From [Mycobacterium] zoologicum (GTDB taxonomy: Bacteria > Actinomycetota > Actinomycetes > Mycobacteriales > Mycobacteriaceae): a stretch of 64,000 nt of DNA. A program made the translations under genes and the position numbers. The notes below the pieces were generated by a model. That model ran no database searches and was not told the DNA's origin. It worked only from the letters and a program-made list of their open reading frames with translations. This document shows positions 26,067 through 38,543 of this stretch, one piece after another (the stretch's first letter is position 1; the number at the start of each line of letters is the position of its first letter). The stretch covers positions 3,178,040-3,242,039 of the forward strand of contig NZ_CP083985.1 of NCBI RefSeq assembly GCF_020172665.1, given 5' to 3'.

Positions 26067-29000
26067 GCATCGCCCCCGTTGTGGGCGGGGCAGATCGGCC
26101 GGACCGGGCAGTGCCGGCAGCCGAGGTTGACCCGGGCGGTGAACTCCGGGCCTGCGGTGGCCGCGGCGGCCTCGGCGATCCGTTCCCGCCACTGCTGACT
26201 GGTGTCGGGGGTGAGCGGGTCCTGGTCGCGTTCGGTGGCGCCGCCGTCGCGGGGTTTGGCCGGGTAGACCAGCCGGGCGCCGCCGGGCACTTCGCCGGAT
26301 CCGACCAGGCCGGCTTCCACGGCGAGCTGGTAGACGGCCAACTGGGCGTGCTGTTGCGCGTCGTCCTTGGTGGCCGGGCTCTTGGCGGTCTTGACGTCGA
26401 CCACCACCAGCCGGTCGGCGGCATCGCGTTCGACCCGGTCGATGCGCCCGCGCAACCGGACCCCGTCGCCGGCGTCGATCACCCCGTCGAAGGCGATCTC
26501 GGTGCCGACTTCGGTGAACTGGTCGCGGGTCTGCGCCCGCCACTCCAGGAAGGTTTCCAGCATGGCGCGGTGCCGGTCACGCTCGTTGGCCGCATACCAC
26601 TGCGCGTCGAACGGCAGCTGCTGCCAGGCTCGGTCCAGTTCGGCGAGCAGCTGTTCGCGGGTACCCGACGATTGGGCGACCAGCGCGTGCATCACCGATC
26701 CGATGGTCGAGCGCAGGTCGCGGCCGTCGGCGCCGCCGTGCCGTTCGGCCAGCCAGCGCAGCGGGCAGTCCAGCAAATTCCCCAGCGCCGACGGTGACAG
26801 CGTGACGGGCGGCCCGGTCCCGGTGTGCCACAGCGGTTCGGTGGAGCTGACCGGCGTGGTGCCGTACCAATCGTCCGGGTCGGCGCCGGGCACCCCAGCC
26901 CGAGCCAACCTGGCCAATTGCGTTGCTGCCTGGGATCGTTCATCATCACCGACCGCGTCATCCGGCGCGCAGACCACGGCCCGAAGCCGTCCGACGAGCC
27001 CGGCCGCCGACAGCACCGGCGGGGCCACCACCGGCGGCACCCGCACGGCCCTCTCCCCGGTCGTGCAGCCGAGAAGTTCGGTGAGGAACTCCGACGGGAT
27101 CTGCTCGTCACCACCGGCCTCCCCGTCGACCGCGGTGACCATCAGACTGCGCCGCGCCCGGCCCATCGCGGCCACCAGCAGACGGCGCTCCTCGGCGAGC
27201 AGCGGCGCCCGGGCCGAGACGTCGTCACCGAGACCGCGCAGGGCGTCCAGCAGCCGCTGGGTTCCCAGCACTCCGCCGCGCGGAATGGTATTGGGCCACA
27301 GTCCCTCCTGAACGCCGGCTATCACCACCAGGTCCCATTCGCGTCCGAGCGCGGCGTGCGCGCTGAGCACATCGACCGTCTCGGTGCCCGTTGCCGGTTC
27401 GGCGCGCGGCGCCACCAACTGCATGGCGGTGACGTACTCGATGAGTCCCGCCAAGCTGGCCCCGGCAGTGCGCGCCGCATACTGCTCGGCCAGGTCGAAC
27501 AATGCGGTCACCGCGTCCAGGTCCCGACCGGCCTGCGCTCCGGCCGGGCCGCCCCGCTCGGCGGCTGAGAGCCAACGTTGTTGCAGCCCTGAGCGATTCC
27601 ATGCCTGCCACAGGGTGTGGTGCGGGTCGTGGCCCTGGGCATGGCTGCGTGCCGCGGCCTGCAACACCGCGTGCACCCGGCGCAGCGGCCGGATATGGCC
27701 GGCCGGCAGCGAGCCGGTGTCGCCGCGCAGCGCCGCCGCCAGCCGGTCATCCTGCTCGTCGCCACCTCCCCGGCGCAGAGCCCGCTGCAGCTGCCGCAAC
27801 GAGATCGGGTCCACCCGGCCGATCGGCCCGGTGAGCAGTGCCAGCGCCCGGGGCTCGTCGACCCCGCGGGCCGTGCATTCCAGCACGCTGAGCAGCGCGG
27901 CCACCGCCGGCTGTTCGGCGAGCAGCCCGCCGCCTGCCGGAACGCTCACCGGGATACCAGCGGCGGCCAGGACGCGGGGCAGCCGGGCGGCCGCGCGCGG
28001 CACCGAGCGGACGATCACCGCCATCTGCGACCACGGCACCCCGTCGATCAGGTGGGCGCGGCGCAGGGTGTCGGCGATCAGGGCGGCCTCGGCGTGCCCG
28101 GTGGCCGCGGTGCGCACGGTCACCGATCCGGCATCGGACCCGGTGCCCTCCAGGCGCCGGGTGGCGCTGATGCCGGGCAGCCGCCGGCCGACGGCGTTGA
28201 CGGCCGCGACCACCGCCGGGGCGCACCGGTGCGACGTCGTCAAAGCAACCACGGGCACCGTGGCCCCGTCAGCCAACAACGCCGCGGGTTCGGCACCCCG
28301 GAATCCGTACACCGCCTGATCCGGATCCCCGGCGATCACGGTGCTCTGGACTCCGGCGGCCAACACCCGCACCAGCCGGGCGGCCTGCGGGTCGAGTTGC
28401 TGGGCGTCGTCAACCAGCAGCAGCCGGATGCGGCTGCGCGCCTCGGCCAGCAGCTCGGCGTCGGCGGCGAACGCCTCCAGGGCGGCCCCGACCAGCTCGG
28501 CGGCGCCCAGCGCCGGCGTGGTCGCCTGCGGTGCGGCGGTGCCGACCGCGGCCCGCAGCAGCATCACCTGCTCGTACTGCTGAGCGAAGCGGCCAGCGGC
28601 CGTCCACTCCGGGCGGCGGTGCTGCTTGCCCAGCCTGATCAGCTGCGCGGGGTCGACGCCGCGTTCGGCGCAGCGCGCCATCAGGTCCCGCAGTTCGGTG
28701 GCGAAGCCGTCGGTGGCCAGCGCGGCGTGCAGCGACGCCGGCCAGGCGCCGGCGCCGTCGCCGGCGAGCAGTTCGCGGATGACGCTGTCCTGCTCGGCGC
28801 CGGTGACCAGCCGGGGCGGAGCGGCCTCGGCCCGCCGGGCGGCGCGCTGCAGCACCGCGAACGCATAGCTGTGCACGGTGCGCACCACCGATTCGCGGAT
28901 CACCGACCGGCCGGCGGGGCGGGCACCCAGCAGTGCCGCCGTCATCGCCGCACGCGCAGCGGTGCTGACGCGGCCGGGGGTGAGCAGCAGCACCGATTCC

Positions 29001-29146
29001 GGGTCGACGCCGCCGGCTACATGGGCGACGGCCGCATCCACCAGCAGGCTGGTCTTGCCGGTGCCGGGCCCGCCCAGGACGCGCAGCACCCCGCGCCGCG
29101 CCGGGTCCAGCGCGGCGCACGCGTCGGGACTCCAGCGTTGCGACAT
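26063..29146 (-). CDS. adnA: AdnA, helicase-nuclease subunit of the AdnAB complex
   Basis: A 1027-residue protein with an N-terminal SF1 motor and a C-terminal RecB-family nuclease (LVVVDVKTAK). Walker A is GGPGTGKTSLL, but Walker B reads LLVDDAQQLD, with Asp-Asp where active motors have Asp-Glu. Four cysteines frame the nuclease domain: one in LLDCPLRWLAERHG and three in CRHCPVRPIC near the C-terminus. This is the AddB-type [4Fe-4S] pattern. The ATG at 29146 gives the family N-terminus MSQRWSPDACAAL. It is divergent from lipV over 78 bases. Confidence 0.95.
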   Translation of the reverse strand: MSQRWSPDACAALDPARRGVLRVLGGPGTGKTSLLVDAAVAHVAGGVDPESVLLLTPGRVSTAARAAMTAALLGARPAGRSVIRESVVRTVHSYAFAVLQRAARRAEAAPPRLVTGAEQDSVIRELLAGDGAGAWPASLHAALATDGFATELRDLMARCAERGVDPAQLIRLGKQHRRPEWTAAGRFAQQYEQVMLLRAAVGTAAPQATTPALGAAELVGAALEAFAADAELLAEARSRIRLLLVDDAQQLDPQAARLVRVLAAGVQSTVIAGDPDQAVYGFRGAEPAALLADGATVPVVALTTSHRCAPAVVAAVNAVGRRLPGISATRRLEGTGSDAGSVTVRTAATGHAEAALIADTLRRAHLIDGVPWSQMAVIVRSVPRAAARLPRVLAAAGIPVSVPAGGGLLAEQPAVAALLSVLECTARGVDEPRALALLTGPIGRVDPISLRQLQRALRRGGGDEQDDRLAAALRGDTGSLPAGHIRPLRRVHAVLQAAARSHAQGHDPHHTLWQAWNRSGLQQRWLSAAERGGPAGAQAGRDLDAVTALFDLAEQYAARTAGASLAGLIEYVTAMQLVAPRAEPATGTETVDVLSAHAALGREWDLVVIAGVQEGLWPNTIPRGGVLGTQRLLDALRGLGDDVSARAPLLAEERRLLVAAMGRARRSLMVTAVDGEAGGDEQIPSEFLTELLGCTTGERAVRVPPVVAPPVLSAAGLVGRLRAVVCAPDDAVGDDERSQAATQLARLARAGVPGADPDDWYGTTPVSSTEPLWHTGTGPPVTLSPSALGNLLDCPLRWLAERHGGADGRDLRSTIGSVMHALVAQSSGTREQLLAELDRAWQQLPFDAQWYAANERDRHRAMLETFLEWRAQTRDQFTEVGTEIAFDGVIDAGDGVRLRGRIDRVERDAADRLVVVDVKTAKSPATKDDAQQHAQLAVYQLAVEAGLVGSGEVPGGARLVYPAKPRDGGATERDQDPLTPDTSQQWRERIAEAAAATAGPEFTARVNLGCRHCPVRPICPAHNGGDA

Positions 29147-29224
29147 GCCGACATCACAGCATTGGGGTGTGACAAGTCCCGGTCGGCGCAGCGTCGACGC
29201 GCCGCGGCTGGCAGCATCACCGAG

Positions 29225-30010
29225 GTGAGCGATCTCCTGCATGTGCACCGCTACGGCCCACCCGGACCGGTTCGAATCCTGGCGATTCACGGCCTGACCG
29301 GCCACGGCCAACGCTGGCAGCATCTGGCCGATGATCACCTGGCCGAGTTCGGGGTCGTCGCACCGGATCTGCTCGGACACGGCCGTTCGTCGTGGGCGGC
29401 CCCGTGGAGCATCGACGCCAACGTCGCCGAGCTCGCGGCACTGTTGGAGACGGCCGCCGATCAGCCGGTCGTAGTGGTGGCGCATTCGTTCGGCGGCGCC
29501 GTCGCCCTGCAGCTGGCCGCCGCCCGCCCGGATCTGGTGGCCGCGCTGGTCCTGCTCGACCCGGCGGCCGGCTTGGACGGCGCCTGGATGGCGCGGATCG
29601 CCGACGCGATGCTGGCGTCCCCCGACTACCCCGATGCCGCCGAGGCACGCGCGGAGAAGGAGCACGGCTCCTGGTCGGATGTTCCGGCGGCCGTACTCGA
29701 CGCCGAAGTCGACGAACACCTCATCACGTTGCCCAGTGGACGCGTCGGCTGGCGGATCAGCGTGCCGGCGATGATGTCGTACTGGAGCGAGTTGGCCCGC
29801 CCGCTGGCACTGCCCGACGCGACGCCGACGACACTGGTGCGGGCCACCCACACATCGCCGCCGTATGTGAGCCAGCAGCTCATCACCGCGCTCGAAGAGC
29901 GCCCAGGAACGGATTTCCGGTTGGTGGACATCGACTCTCAGCACATGGTGCCGCACGCCCAGCCGGCCGCAGTCGCGGCGCTGATCCGCGAGCGGTTGCC
30001 GGTGATCTGA
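29225..30010 (+). CDS. lipV: LipV-like alpha/beta hydrolase
   Basis: A 261-residue alpha/beta-hydrolase. The oxyanion motif is ILAIHGLTGHGQRW, the nucleophile elbow is AHSFGG (Ser near residue 88), and the C-terminal catalytic His is in DIDSQHMVPH. It corresponds in position to Rv3203 (lipV), an esterase. The GTG start at 29225 gives M-S-D-L-L-H-V-H. Its stop overlaps the ATG of the alkyltransferase-like gene (TGATG). Confidence 0.85.
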   Translation: MSDLLHVHRYGPPGPVRILAIHGLTGHGQRWQHLADDHLAEFGVVAPDLLGHGRSSWAAPWSIDANVAELAALLETAADQPVVVVAHSFGGAVALQLAAARPDLVAALVLLDPAAGLDGAWMARIADAMLASPDYPDAAEARAEKEHGSWSDVPAAVLDAEVDEHLITLPSGRVGWRISVPAMMSYWSELARPLALPDATPTTLVRATHTSPPYVSQQLITALEERPGTDFRLVDIDSQHMVPHAQPAAVAALIRERLPVI

Positions 30011-30306
30011 TGGCCCCGGTGACCGAAGACCAGGTCGAGCTGGTGCGCGCGCTGGTCGCCGCGATACCTGCCGGCCGGGTCGCCACCTACGGTGACGTCG
30101 CCGATGCCGCAGGGCTTTCCAGTCCGCGCATCGTCGGATGGATCATGCGCACCGATTCCGCCGACCTGCCGTGGCACCGGGTGATCCTGGCATCGGGGCG
30201 ACCGGCGGCGCACCTGCAGACCGCGCAACTGGAACGCCTGCGCGCCGAAGGAGTGCTGGCCGACGACGGGCGGGTCCGGCTCAGCGAGGCGCGGCACCGG
30301 TTCTGA
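30010..30306 (+). CDS. Alkyltransferase-like protein (ATL, MGMT fold without Cys)
   Basis: A 98-residue protein matching the DNA-binding domain of O6-alkylguanine-DNA alkyltransferase: RVATYGDVADAAGL, the helix-turn-helix SSPRIVGWIMRT, then DLPWHRVI. The catalytic PCHR motif is PWHR here, so the acceptor Cys is Trp55. That is the definition of ATL proteins, which bind alkylated guanine and hand it to nucleotide-excision repair instead of repairing it. It is translationally coupled to lipV (TGATG). Position matches Rv3204. Confidence 0.88.
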   Translation: MAPVTEDQVELVRALVAAIPAGRVATYGDVADAAGLSSPRIVGWIMRTDSADLPWHRVILASGRPAAHLQTAQLERLRAEGVLADDGRVRLSEARHRF

Positions 30307-30317
30307 AAAGGCAGCCG

Positions 30318-31172
30318 CTACAGCGCCAGACGCACCAGCGCCGCGGTGCGCGCCAGGCCGGGAAACGCCTCCGCCGTCGACCGCGGATGCAAAGCATGTA
30401 CCGCGAGCCGGAACATCAAGGCACGCAACAACATCTGGGGCCACTCCGGCAGCGTCTCCCAGCGCTCGATCAGACCGTCGTCAGCGTCGCCCCAGGACAG
30501 CGCGTCCACCACCACCACCCCGGCCGCCCAGGAGGCCGGTCGCCAGTAGGGGGTGATGTCGGTGATGCCCGGTGCGGCGGCGCCGGAGAACAGCACCGTG
30601 CCGTACAGGTCGCCGTGCACCAGCTGGCTGGCGCTCTTGGTCGGTTTACGAAGCGTCGCAAGCTGATTGATCAGGTCGATCGACCGCTGGCCGTCCACCG
30701 AACCCGGGGCCAGCCGAGCGCCGCCCTGCAGCGAGGCGAACGGACGGTCCTCCCAGGCGGCCCGGTCCGCAGCGATGAACACGTCGACGTCGGCCCACGG
30801 CGCCACCGGCGCCTGGGTCAGGAACCGGGGCCGCTCCATCTTGGAGGTGGCCTCGTGCAGCCTGGCCGCCGCCGACACCACCTCGTCATGGCGGGGTTCG
30901 GGGCTGCCGGCGACGAAGGTGTCCGCGCGCCACCCCGACACCACGTAGCGTCCGTCGGTGGAGCGCACCGGACGGGCCAGCCGGATTCCGTCGGCGAACA
31001 GTGTCTCGCGCACCTTTGCCGACCAGGCGGCCCTGGCGTGGTCGGCGACCATCGACAGCACCACTTCCCCGCACTTCCAACCGTCTTCCCAGCCGGCGCC
31101 GAGTGGGGTGGGTGTGACATTGCGGATGCCGAAGGTTGCCAGCACATGCTCGGGCGGCGGCTCGACTGTCAC
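30318..31172 (-). CDS. TIGR02569/phosphotransferase-like protein (Rv3205c-like)
   Basis: A 284-residue protein of the actinobacterial TIGR02569 family with an APH-like kinase fold. LVHGDLYGTVLF carries the catalytic HGD; the metal-binding position is replaced in ITDITPYWRPASW. The N-terminal part (VEPPPEHVLATFGI, GWKCGEVVLSM) is typical of the family. No substrate is known. I use the GTG at 31172 because the family begins close to that residue; GTG 31241 would add 23 Arg-rich residues. Confidence 0.65.
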   Translation of the reverse strand: MTVEPPPEHVLATFGIRNVTPTPLGAGWEDGWKCGEVVLSMVADHARAAWSAKVRETLFADGIRLARPVRSTDGRYVVSGWRADTFVAGSPEPRHDEVVSAAARLHEATSKMERPRFLTQAPVAPWADVDVFIAADRAAWEDRPFASLQGGARLAPGSVDGQRSIDLINQLATLRKPTKSASQLVHGDLYGTVLFSGAAAPGITDITPYWRPASWAAGVVVVDALSWGDADDGLIERWETLPEWPQMLLRALMFRLAVHALHPRSTAEAFPGLARTAALVRLAL

Positions 31173-31261
31173 GCGATAAGAGTAACCGCGGTGATCGCGA
31201 GCGCGGCGGAGCCGGGCGCGGCGGGTCACCGCCATCAACACGGCGTACTACGTTCAGAGCG

Positions 31262-34611
<3,350 letters not shown>

Positions 34612-34856
34612 GCCGGCCCCTTTCGTTTCGCGGTGGGCGTTGTAAGCAGGCTAGTGGACGGCGTCGCGGTTGGTGCGCACCGGCCGTTCGCCGTCGGCGA
34701 TAACGCCGGATCCCGTACGTCCCAGCTCTATCAGGCCCGGCGCCTGCGGCGAGCGCTATCGCCGGCGATATCCGATCCGTAAAGATCTCACCCCACCAGC
34801 TCAGAGGCCAAAGTTATTCAGGATGCTCTTGTGACACCAGGGATTGGGACGCCGCT

Positions 34857-35552
34857 TCAGGCCAGCCCGAGTTCGCGCATCCGTTCGTCATGGGTGTGCT
34901 GGACCCGGTCAAAGAACGCCGCCAGGTGGCTGAGCCCCGCCGAGCCCGACACCACCAGGTCCACGAGTTCATCGTGGTCGGCCAACACGTACTGGGCCTG
35001 GGTGATCGCCTCGCCGAGCAGCCGGCGCGACCACAGCGCAAGCCGGCTGCGCTGTTTGGCGCTGGCCGTCACCGCGCTGCGCACCTCCTCCAGCACGAAC
35101 TGGGAGTGGTGGGTCTCGGCGAGCACGGCGCGCACCACGTCGGCCGCCTCATCGGGGAGCCCGTCGGCGATATGCCGGTAGAGGTCGGCGGCCATCGCGT
35201 CACCGACGTAGGTCTTGACCAGAGCCTCCAGCCAGGTGCTGGGCATGGTCAGTCGATGGTAATTGTCCAGGGCGGTGGCGTATTTCGACATCGCGGCCAC
35301 CACGTCGACGCCACGGGAGTGCAGTGCCGCACGCAGCAGTTCGTAGTGCCCCATCTCGGCTGCGGCCATGGCCGCCATCGAGATCCGACCACGTAGGTCG
35401 GGCGCCATCCGGGCCTCGTCGGTGAGCCGGTAGAACGCCGCCACCTCGCCGTAGGCCAGCAGCGCGAAAAGCTCGTTGACACCGGGATGATCGGCGGACA
35501 ACCGCGGCTTTTCAGCCTGCGCCACCGGGTCGGCCGAGGGAACCGAATTCAT
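34857..35552 (-). CDS. Ferritin-like-fold protein (Rv3210c-like)
   Basis: A 231-residue helical protein of the ferritin-like/tRNA-hydroxylase-like type. Candidate di-iron ligands come as E-x-x-H pairs: YGEVAAFYRL, AAEMGHYELL and AETHHSQFVLEE. The function is unproven. The ATG at 35552 is chosen; in-frame GTGs at 35558 and 35555 immediately precede it. It is divergent from rhlE across about 240 bases (35553-35791), which must hold both promoters; no specific site is clear there. Confidence 0.8.
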   Translation of the reverse strand: MNSVPSADPVAQAEKPRLSADHPGVNELFALLAYGEVAAFYRLTDEARMAPDLRGRISMAAMAAAEMGHYELLRAALHSRGVDVVAAMSKYATALDNYHRLTMPSTWLEALVKTYVGDAMAADLYRHIADGLPDEAADVVRAVLAETHHSQFVLEEVRSAVTASAKQRSRLALWSRRLLGEAITQAQYVLADHDELVDLVVSGSAGLSHLAAFFDRVQHTHDERMRELGLA

Positions 35553-35791
35553 CACCACACTGTAGGCGTTGCGCTGCGATAGGCGGATGTCCGGCCCGAC
35601 CAGGTACTATGACCAGCAGGCAGTGCCGTTCTCGGCGCTGCCGCGCAATATGCGTGCACGCGGGTGGCCCGCCTCCTCAGCGAGTGTGAGGCCCCGAATC
35701 GGCAAGGTATCGACTGTCGCAGTGTGTGCGCCCGAACCACACCGCGATCGACTGACATACCGCGCCGACTTCGAAAGGCATCTGCCAGCGC

Positions 35792-37285
35792 ATGACCCCG
35801 CTTATCTCCACCACCACCCCGACCACTCCCCCGAGCTTCGCCGAACTGGGCGTCCGCGATGAGATCGTGCGCGCCCTGGCCGAGGACGGCATCGAGCATG
35901 CCTTCGCGATTCAGGAGCTGACGCTGCCGCTGGCCCTGGCCGGCGACGACCTGATCGGCCAGGCCCGCACCGGCATGGGTAAGACCTACGGCTTCGGCGT
36001 CCCGCTGCTGCAGCGGGTGACCACCAGCACCGACCGGCCGCTGTCCGGCATTCCGCGGGCGCTGGTCGTGGTGCCCACCCGTGAGCTGTGCATCCAGGTC
36101 TCCGGCGACCTCGCCGACGCGGCCAAGTACCTGACTGCCGGAGAGCGTCCGCTGTCGGTGCAGGCCATCTACGGCGGCCGGCCCTACGAGCCGCAGATCG
36201 AGGCGCTGCAGGCCGGCGCCGACGTGGTGGTGGGCACCCCGGGCCGCCTGCTCGACCTGGCCCAGCAGGGCCACCTGCAGCTGGGCGGCTTGGCGGTCCT
36301 GGTACTCGATGAGGCCGACGAGATGCTGGACCTGGGCTTTTTGCCCGACATCGAGCGCATCCTGGCCCGCATCCCCGACGACCGGCAGTCGATGCTGTTC
36401 TCGGCGACCATGCCCGGCCCGATCATCACGCTGGCCCGCAGCTTCATGAACCAGCCCACCCACATCCGCGCCGAGGCGCCGCACTCCTCGGCGGTGCACG
36501 ACGCGACCGAGCAGTTCGTCTACCGCGCCCACGCGCTGGACAAGGCGGAACTGGTCGCCCGGGTGCTGCAGGCCCGCGGCCGCGGCGCGACGATGATCTT
36601 CACCCGCACCAAGCGCACCGCGCAGAAGGTCGCCGACGATCTGGGCGAGCGCGGTTTCAAGGTCGGGGCGGTGCACGGCGACCTGGGTCAGGTGGCCCGG
36701 GAGAAGGCGCTCAAGCAGTTCCGCGGCGGTGAGATCGATGTGCTGGTGGCCACCGACGTGGCCGCCCGCGGTATCGACATCGACGACGTCACGCACGTCA
36801 TCAACTACCAGTGCCCCGACGACGAGAAGACCTACGTGCACCGGATCGGCCGCACCGGCCGGGCGGGCCGCACCGGCGTCGCGGTCACGCTGGTGGACTG
36901 GGACGAGCTGGCCCGCTGGACGATGATCGACAAGGCATTGAACCTGTGCTGCCCGGACCCGGCCGAGACCTACTCCAGCTCCCCGCATCTGTTCACCGAG
37001 CTCAACATCCCCACCGATGTAACCGGCAGCATCGGCAAGCCGCGCCGCGCACCGGCCAAGCGGGAGGACGGCGAGCGCCGCGAGACCTCCGCCGACCGCC
37101 GGCGCGAGCCCCGCAACCCGAACCGGTCACGGCGGCGCACCCGCGGCGGCCAGGGCGACGGCACCGCACCGCAGACCACTGCCGAGACCGCAGCGGCCAC
37201 TGACGACAACGGCCAGGCCGCGCCACGGCGTCGTCGCCGCCGGCGGCCGAACAAGCCCGCCGTCGCGGCCGCGAACGGCAGCTGA
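35792..37285 (+). CDS. rhlE: RhlE-type DEAD-box RNA helicase
   Basis: A 497-residue DEAD-box helicase: Q-motif (FAIQELTLPLALAGDD), Walker A (ARTGMGKT), VLDEADEMLD (DEAD), LFSATMPG (SAT), ATDVAARGIDID and HRIGRTGRAGR (motif VI). The C-terminal tail of about 90 residues is rich in Arg/Pro/Thr, probably an RNA-binding tail. In mycobacteria RhlE takes part in RNA degradation and ribosome biogenesis. The next gene follows after 11 bases. Confidence 0.92.
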   Translation: MTPLISTTTPTTPPSFAELGVRDEIVRALAEDGIEHAFAIQELTLPLALAGDDLIGQARTGMGKTYGFGVPLLQRVTTSTDRPLSGIPRALVVVPTRELCIQVSGDLADAAKYLTAGERPLSVQAIYGGRPYEPQIEALQAGADVVVGTPGRLLDLAQQGHLQLGGLAVLVLDEADEMLDLGFLPDIERILARIPDDRQSMLFSATMPGPIITLARSFMNQPTHIRAEAPHSSAVHDATEQFVYRAHALDKAELVARVLQARGRGATMIFTRTKRTAQKVADDLGERGFKVGAVHGDLGQVAREKALKQFRGGEIDVLVATDVAARGIDIDDVTHVINYQCPDDEKTYVHRIGRTGRAGRTGVAVTLVDWDELARWTMIDKALNLCCPDPAETYSSSPHLFTELNIPTDVTGSIGKPRRAPAKREDGERRETSADRRREPRNPNRSRRRTRGGQGDGTAPQTTAETAAATDDNGQAAPRRRRRRRPNKPAVAAANGS

Positions 37286-37296
37286 GCGCAGGTCCG

Positions 37297-38532
37297 ATGG
37301 TCCGACCGGAACGCCGCACCAGAGGCGATCTGATGGCTGCCGCAGCGATAGCCGCCGCGGTCGTGATCGCCGGGGCAGCCATCTGGTGGACCAGTGACGC
37401 CCGCGCCACCGTCCTCCGCCCGGCATCGGACACCTCAGCCAACCCGCAGTCGGCGGTCATGGTGCCAACGGCACTGAGCCAGCGCTGGACCGCGGCCAGC
37501 CCGGCCACCGGTTCCCCGGTGGTGGTCTCCGGCACGCTGATCACCGGCGACGGGCCGCAGATGACCGGGCGCGACCCCAATACCGGCGAGCAGCGCTGGA
37601 GCTATGCGCGCGGGGTCGACCTGTGCGCGGTGTCGTGGATCTACCGTCAGGCCGTCGGGGTGTATCCCGACTCCCGCGGCTGCGGCCAGGTCAGCACCGT
37701 CACCGCTGCGACCGGCATGCGCGGGCCGTCCCGGACCAGCTACGCCGACAAGACCGTCACCGTCACCTCGGAGGGCAGCGCGGTGCTCTCGGCCGGGCGC
37801 ACCCGCCTGGAACTATGGCGCTCGGACATGGTGCGGGTGCTGTCCTACGGCGAGATCGACGCCCGGGTGAAGCCGTCGGCCCGCGGCCGCGGCCAGGGCT
37901 GCATCCTGGTGTCGGCGGCGGCGTCGTCCGCGGCGGTCTCGGTGCTGGAGTCCTGCGCCGGCCAGGCAGATCTGCAATTGACGCTGCTGCGCCCCGCCAA
38001 GGACGAGGACGAACCCGAACAGCAGCATGTCCCCGACCTGGGGGTGGCCGCCGACTCCGGGGCCCGGGTGCTGGCGGTCACCGAATCCGACACCGGCACC
38101 AACACCGCGGTGTACCTGCCCACCCCGGAGCCGCGGGTCGAGGTCTTCGACCAGACCGGCACCGTGATCGCCAAGACACTGCTGCCGGCCGAACCCACCG
38201 CCGCCAGCGCCGCCGTGACGGTGTCGCGGCCCACCGGGTTGATCTGCTGGTGGACCGGCGACGCGGTGCTGGTGTTCGATTCGGGCACCCTGGCCTACCG
38301 GTACACCATCGGCGCGTCCGGGCCCGCGGTTCCGCTGGGGCCCGCGGCGATCATGGCCGATCGGCTGCTGATTCCCGTCACCGGCGGCGTCGGCGTCTAC
38401 GACCAGAAGACCGGTGCACCCGAACGCGTTATCCCGGTCAGTCGTCCGGCCGGGGTGTCCTCGGTGTTTCCGGTGGTGTCCGGCCCGATGATCCTCGAAC
38501 AGCGCGACGACACCGTGGTGGGGCTGGGCTGA
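37297..38532 (+). CDS. Membrane-anchored PQQ-like beta-propeller protein (Rv3212-like)
   Basis: A 411-residue protein with an N-terminal membrane anchor (about residues 13-32, AAAAIAAAVVIAGAAIWW) and an extracytoplasmic domain of repeated WD/PQQ-like strands (GRDPNTGEQRWSYARG, LELWRSD, YDQKTGAPERVIPV). Paired Cys residues (GVDLCAVSW, SRGCGQVS) may form a disulfide. Its role is unknown; the repeat pattern suggests a binding or scaffold function in the envelope. It is likely co-transcribed with rhlE. Confidence 0.75.
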   Translation: MVRPERRTRGDLMAAAAIAAAVVIAGAAIWWTSDARATVLRPASDTSANPQSAVMVPTALSQRWTAASPATGSPVVVSGTLITGDGPQMTGRDPNTGEQRWSYARGVDLCAVSWIYRQAVGVYPDSRGCGQVSTVTAATGMRGPSRTSYADKTVTVTSEGSAVLSAGRTRLELWRSDMVRVLSYGEIDARVKPSARGRGQGCILVSAAASSAAVSVLESCAGQADLQLTLLRPAKDEDEPEQQHVPDLGVAADSGARVLAVTESDTGTNTAVYLPTPEPRVEVFDQTGTVIAKTLLPAEPTAASAAVTVSRPTGLICWWTGDAVLVFDSGTLAYRYTIGASGPAVPLGPAAIMADRLLIPVTGGVGVYDQKTGAPERVIPVSRPAGVSSVFPVVSGPMILEQRDDTVVGLG

Positions 38533-38543
38533 GTTTTCCCGGG

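Noticed and set aside
23757..26198. 813-codon plus-strand frame opposite adnB
   Set aside because: Mirror frame of a well-supported helicase-nuclease gene; no motif or ribosome-binding site of its own.
29147..29956. Extension of adnA upstream over lipV on the minus strand
   Set aside because: The frame stays open, but the conserved AdnA N-terminus starts at 29146 and lipV on the other strand has a full catalytic set.
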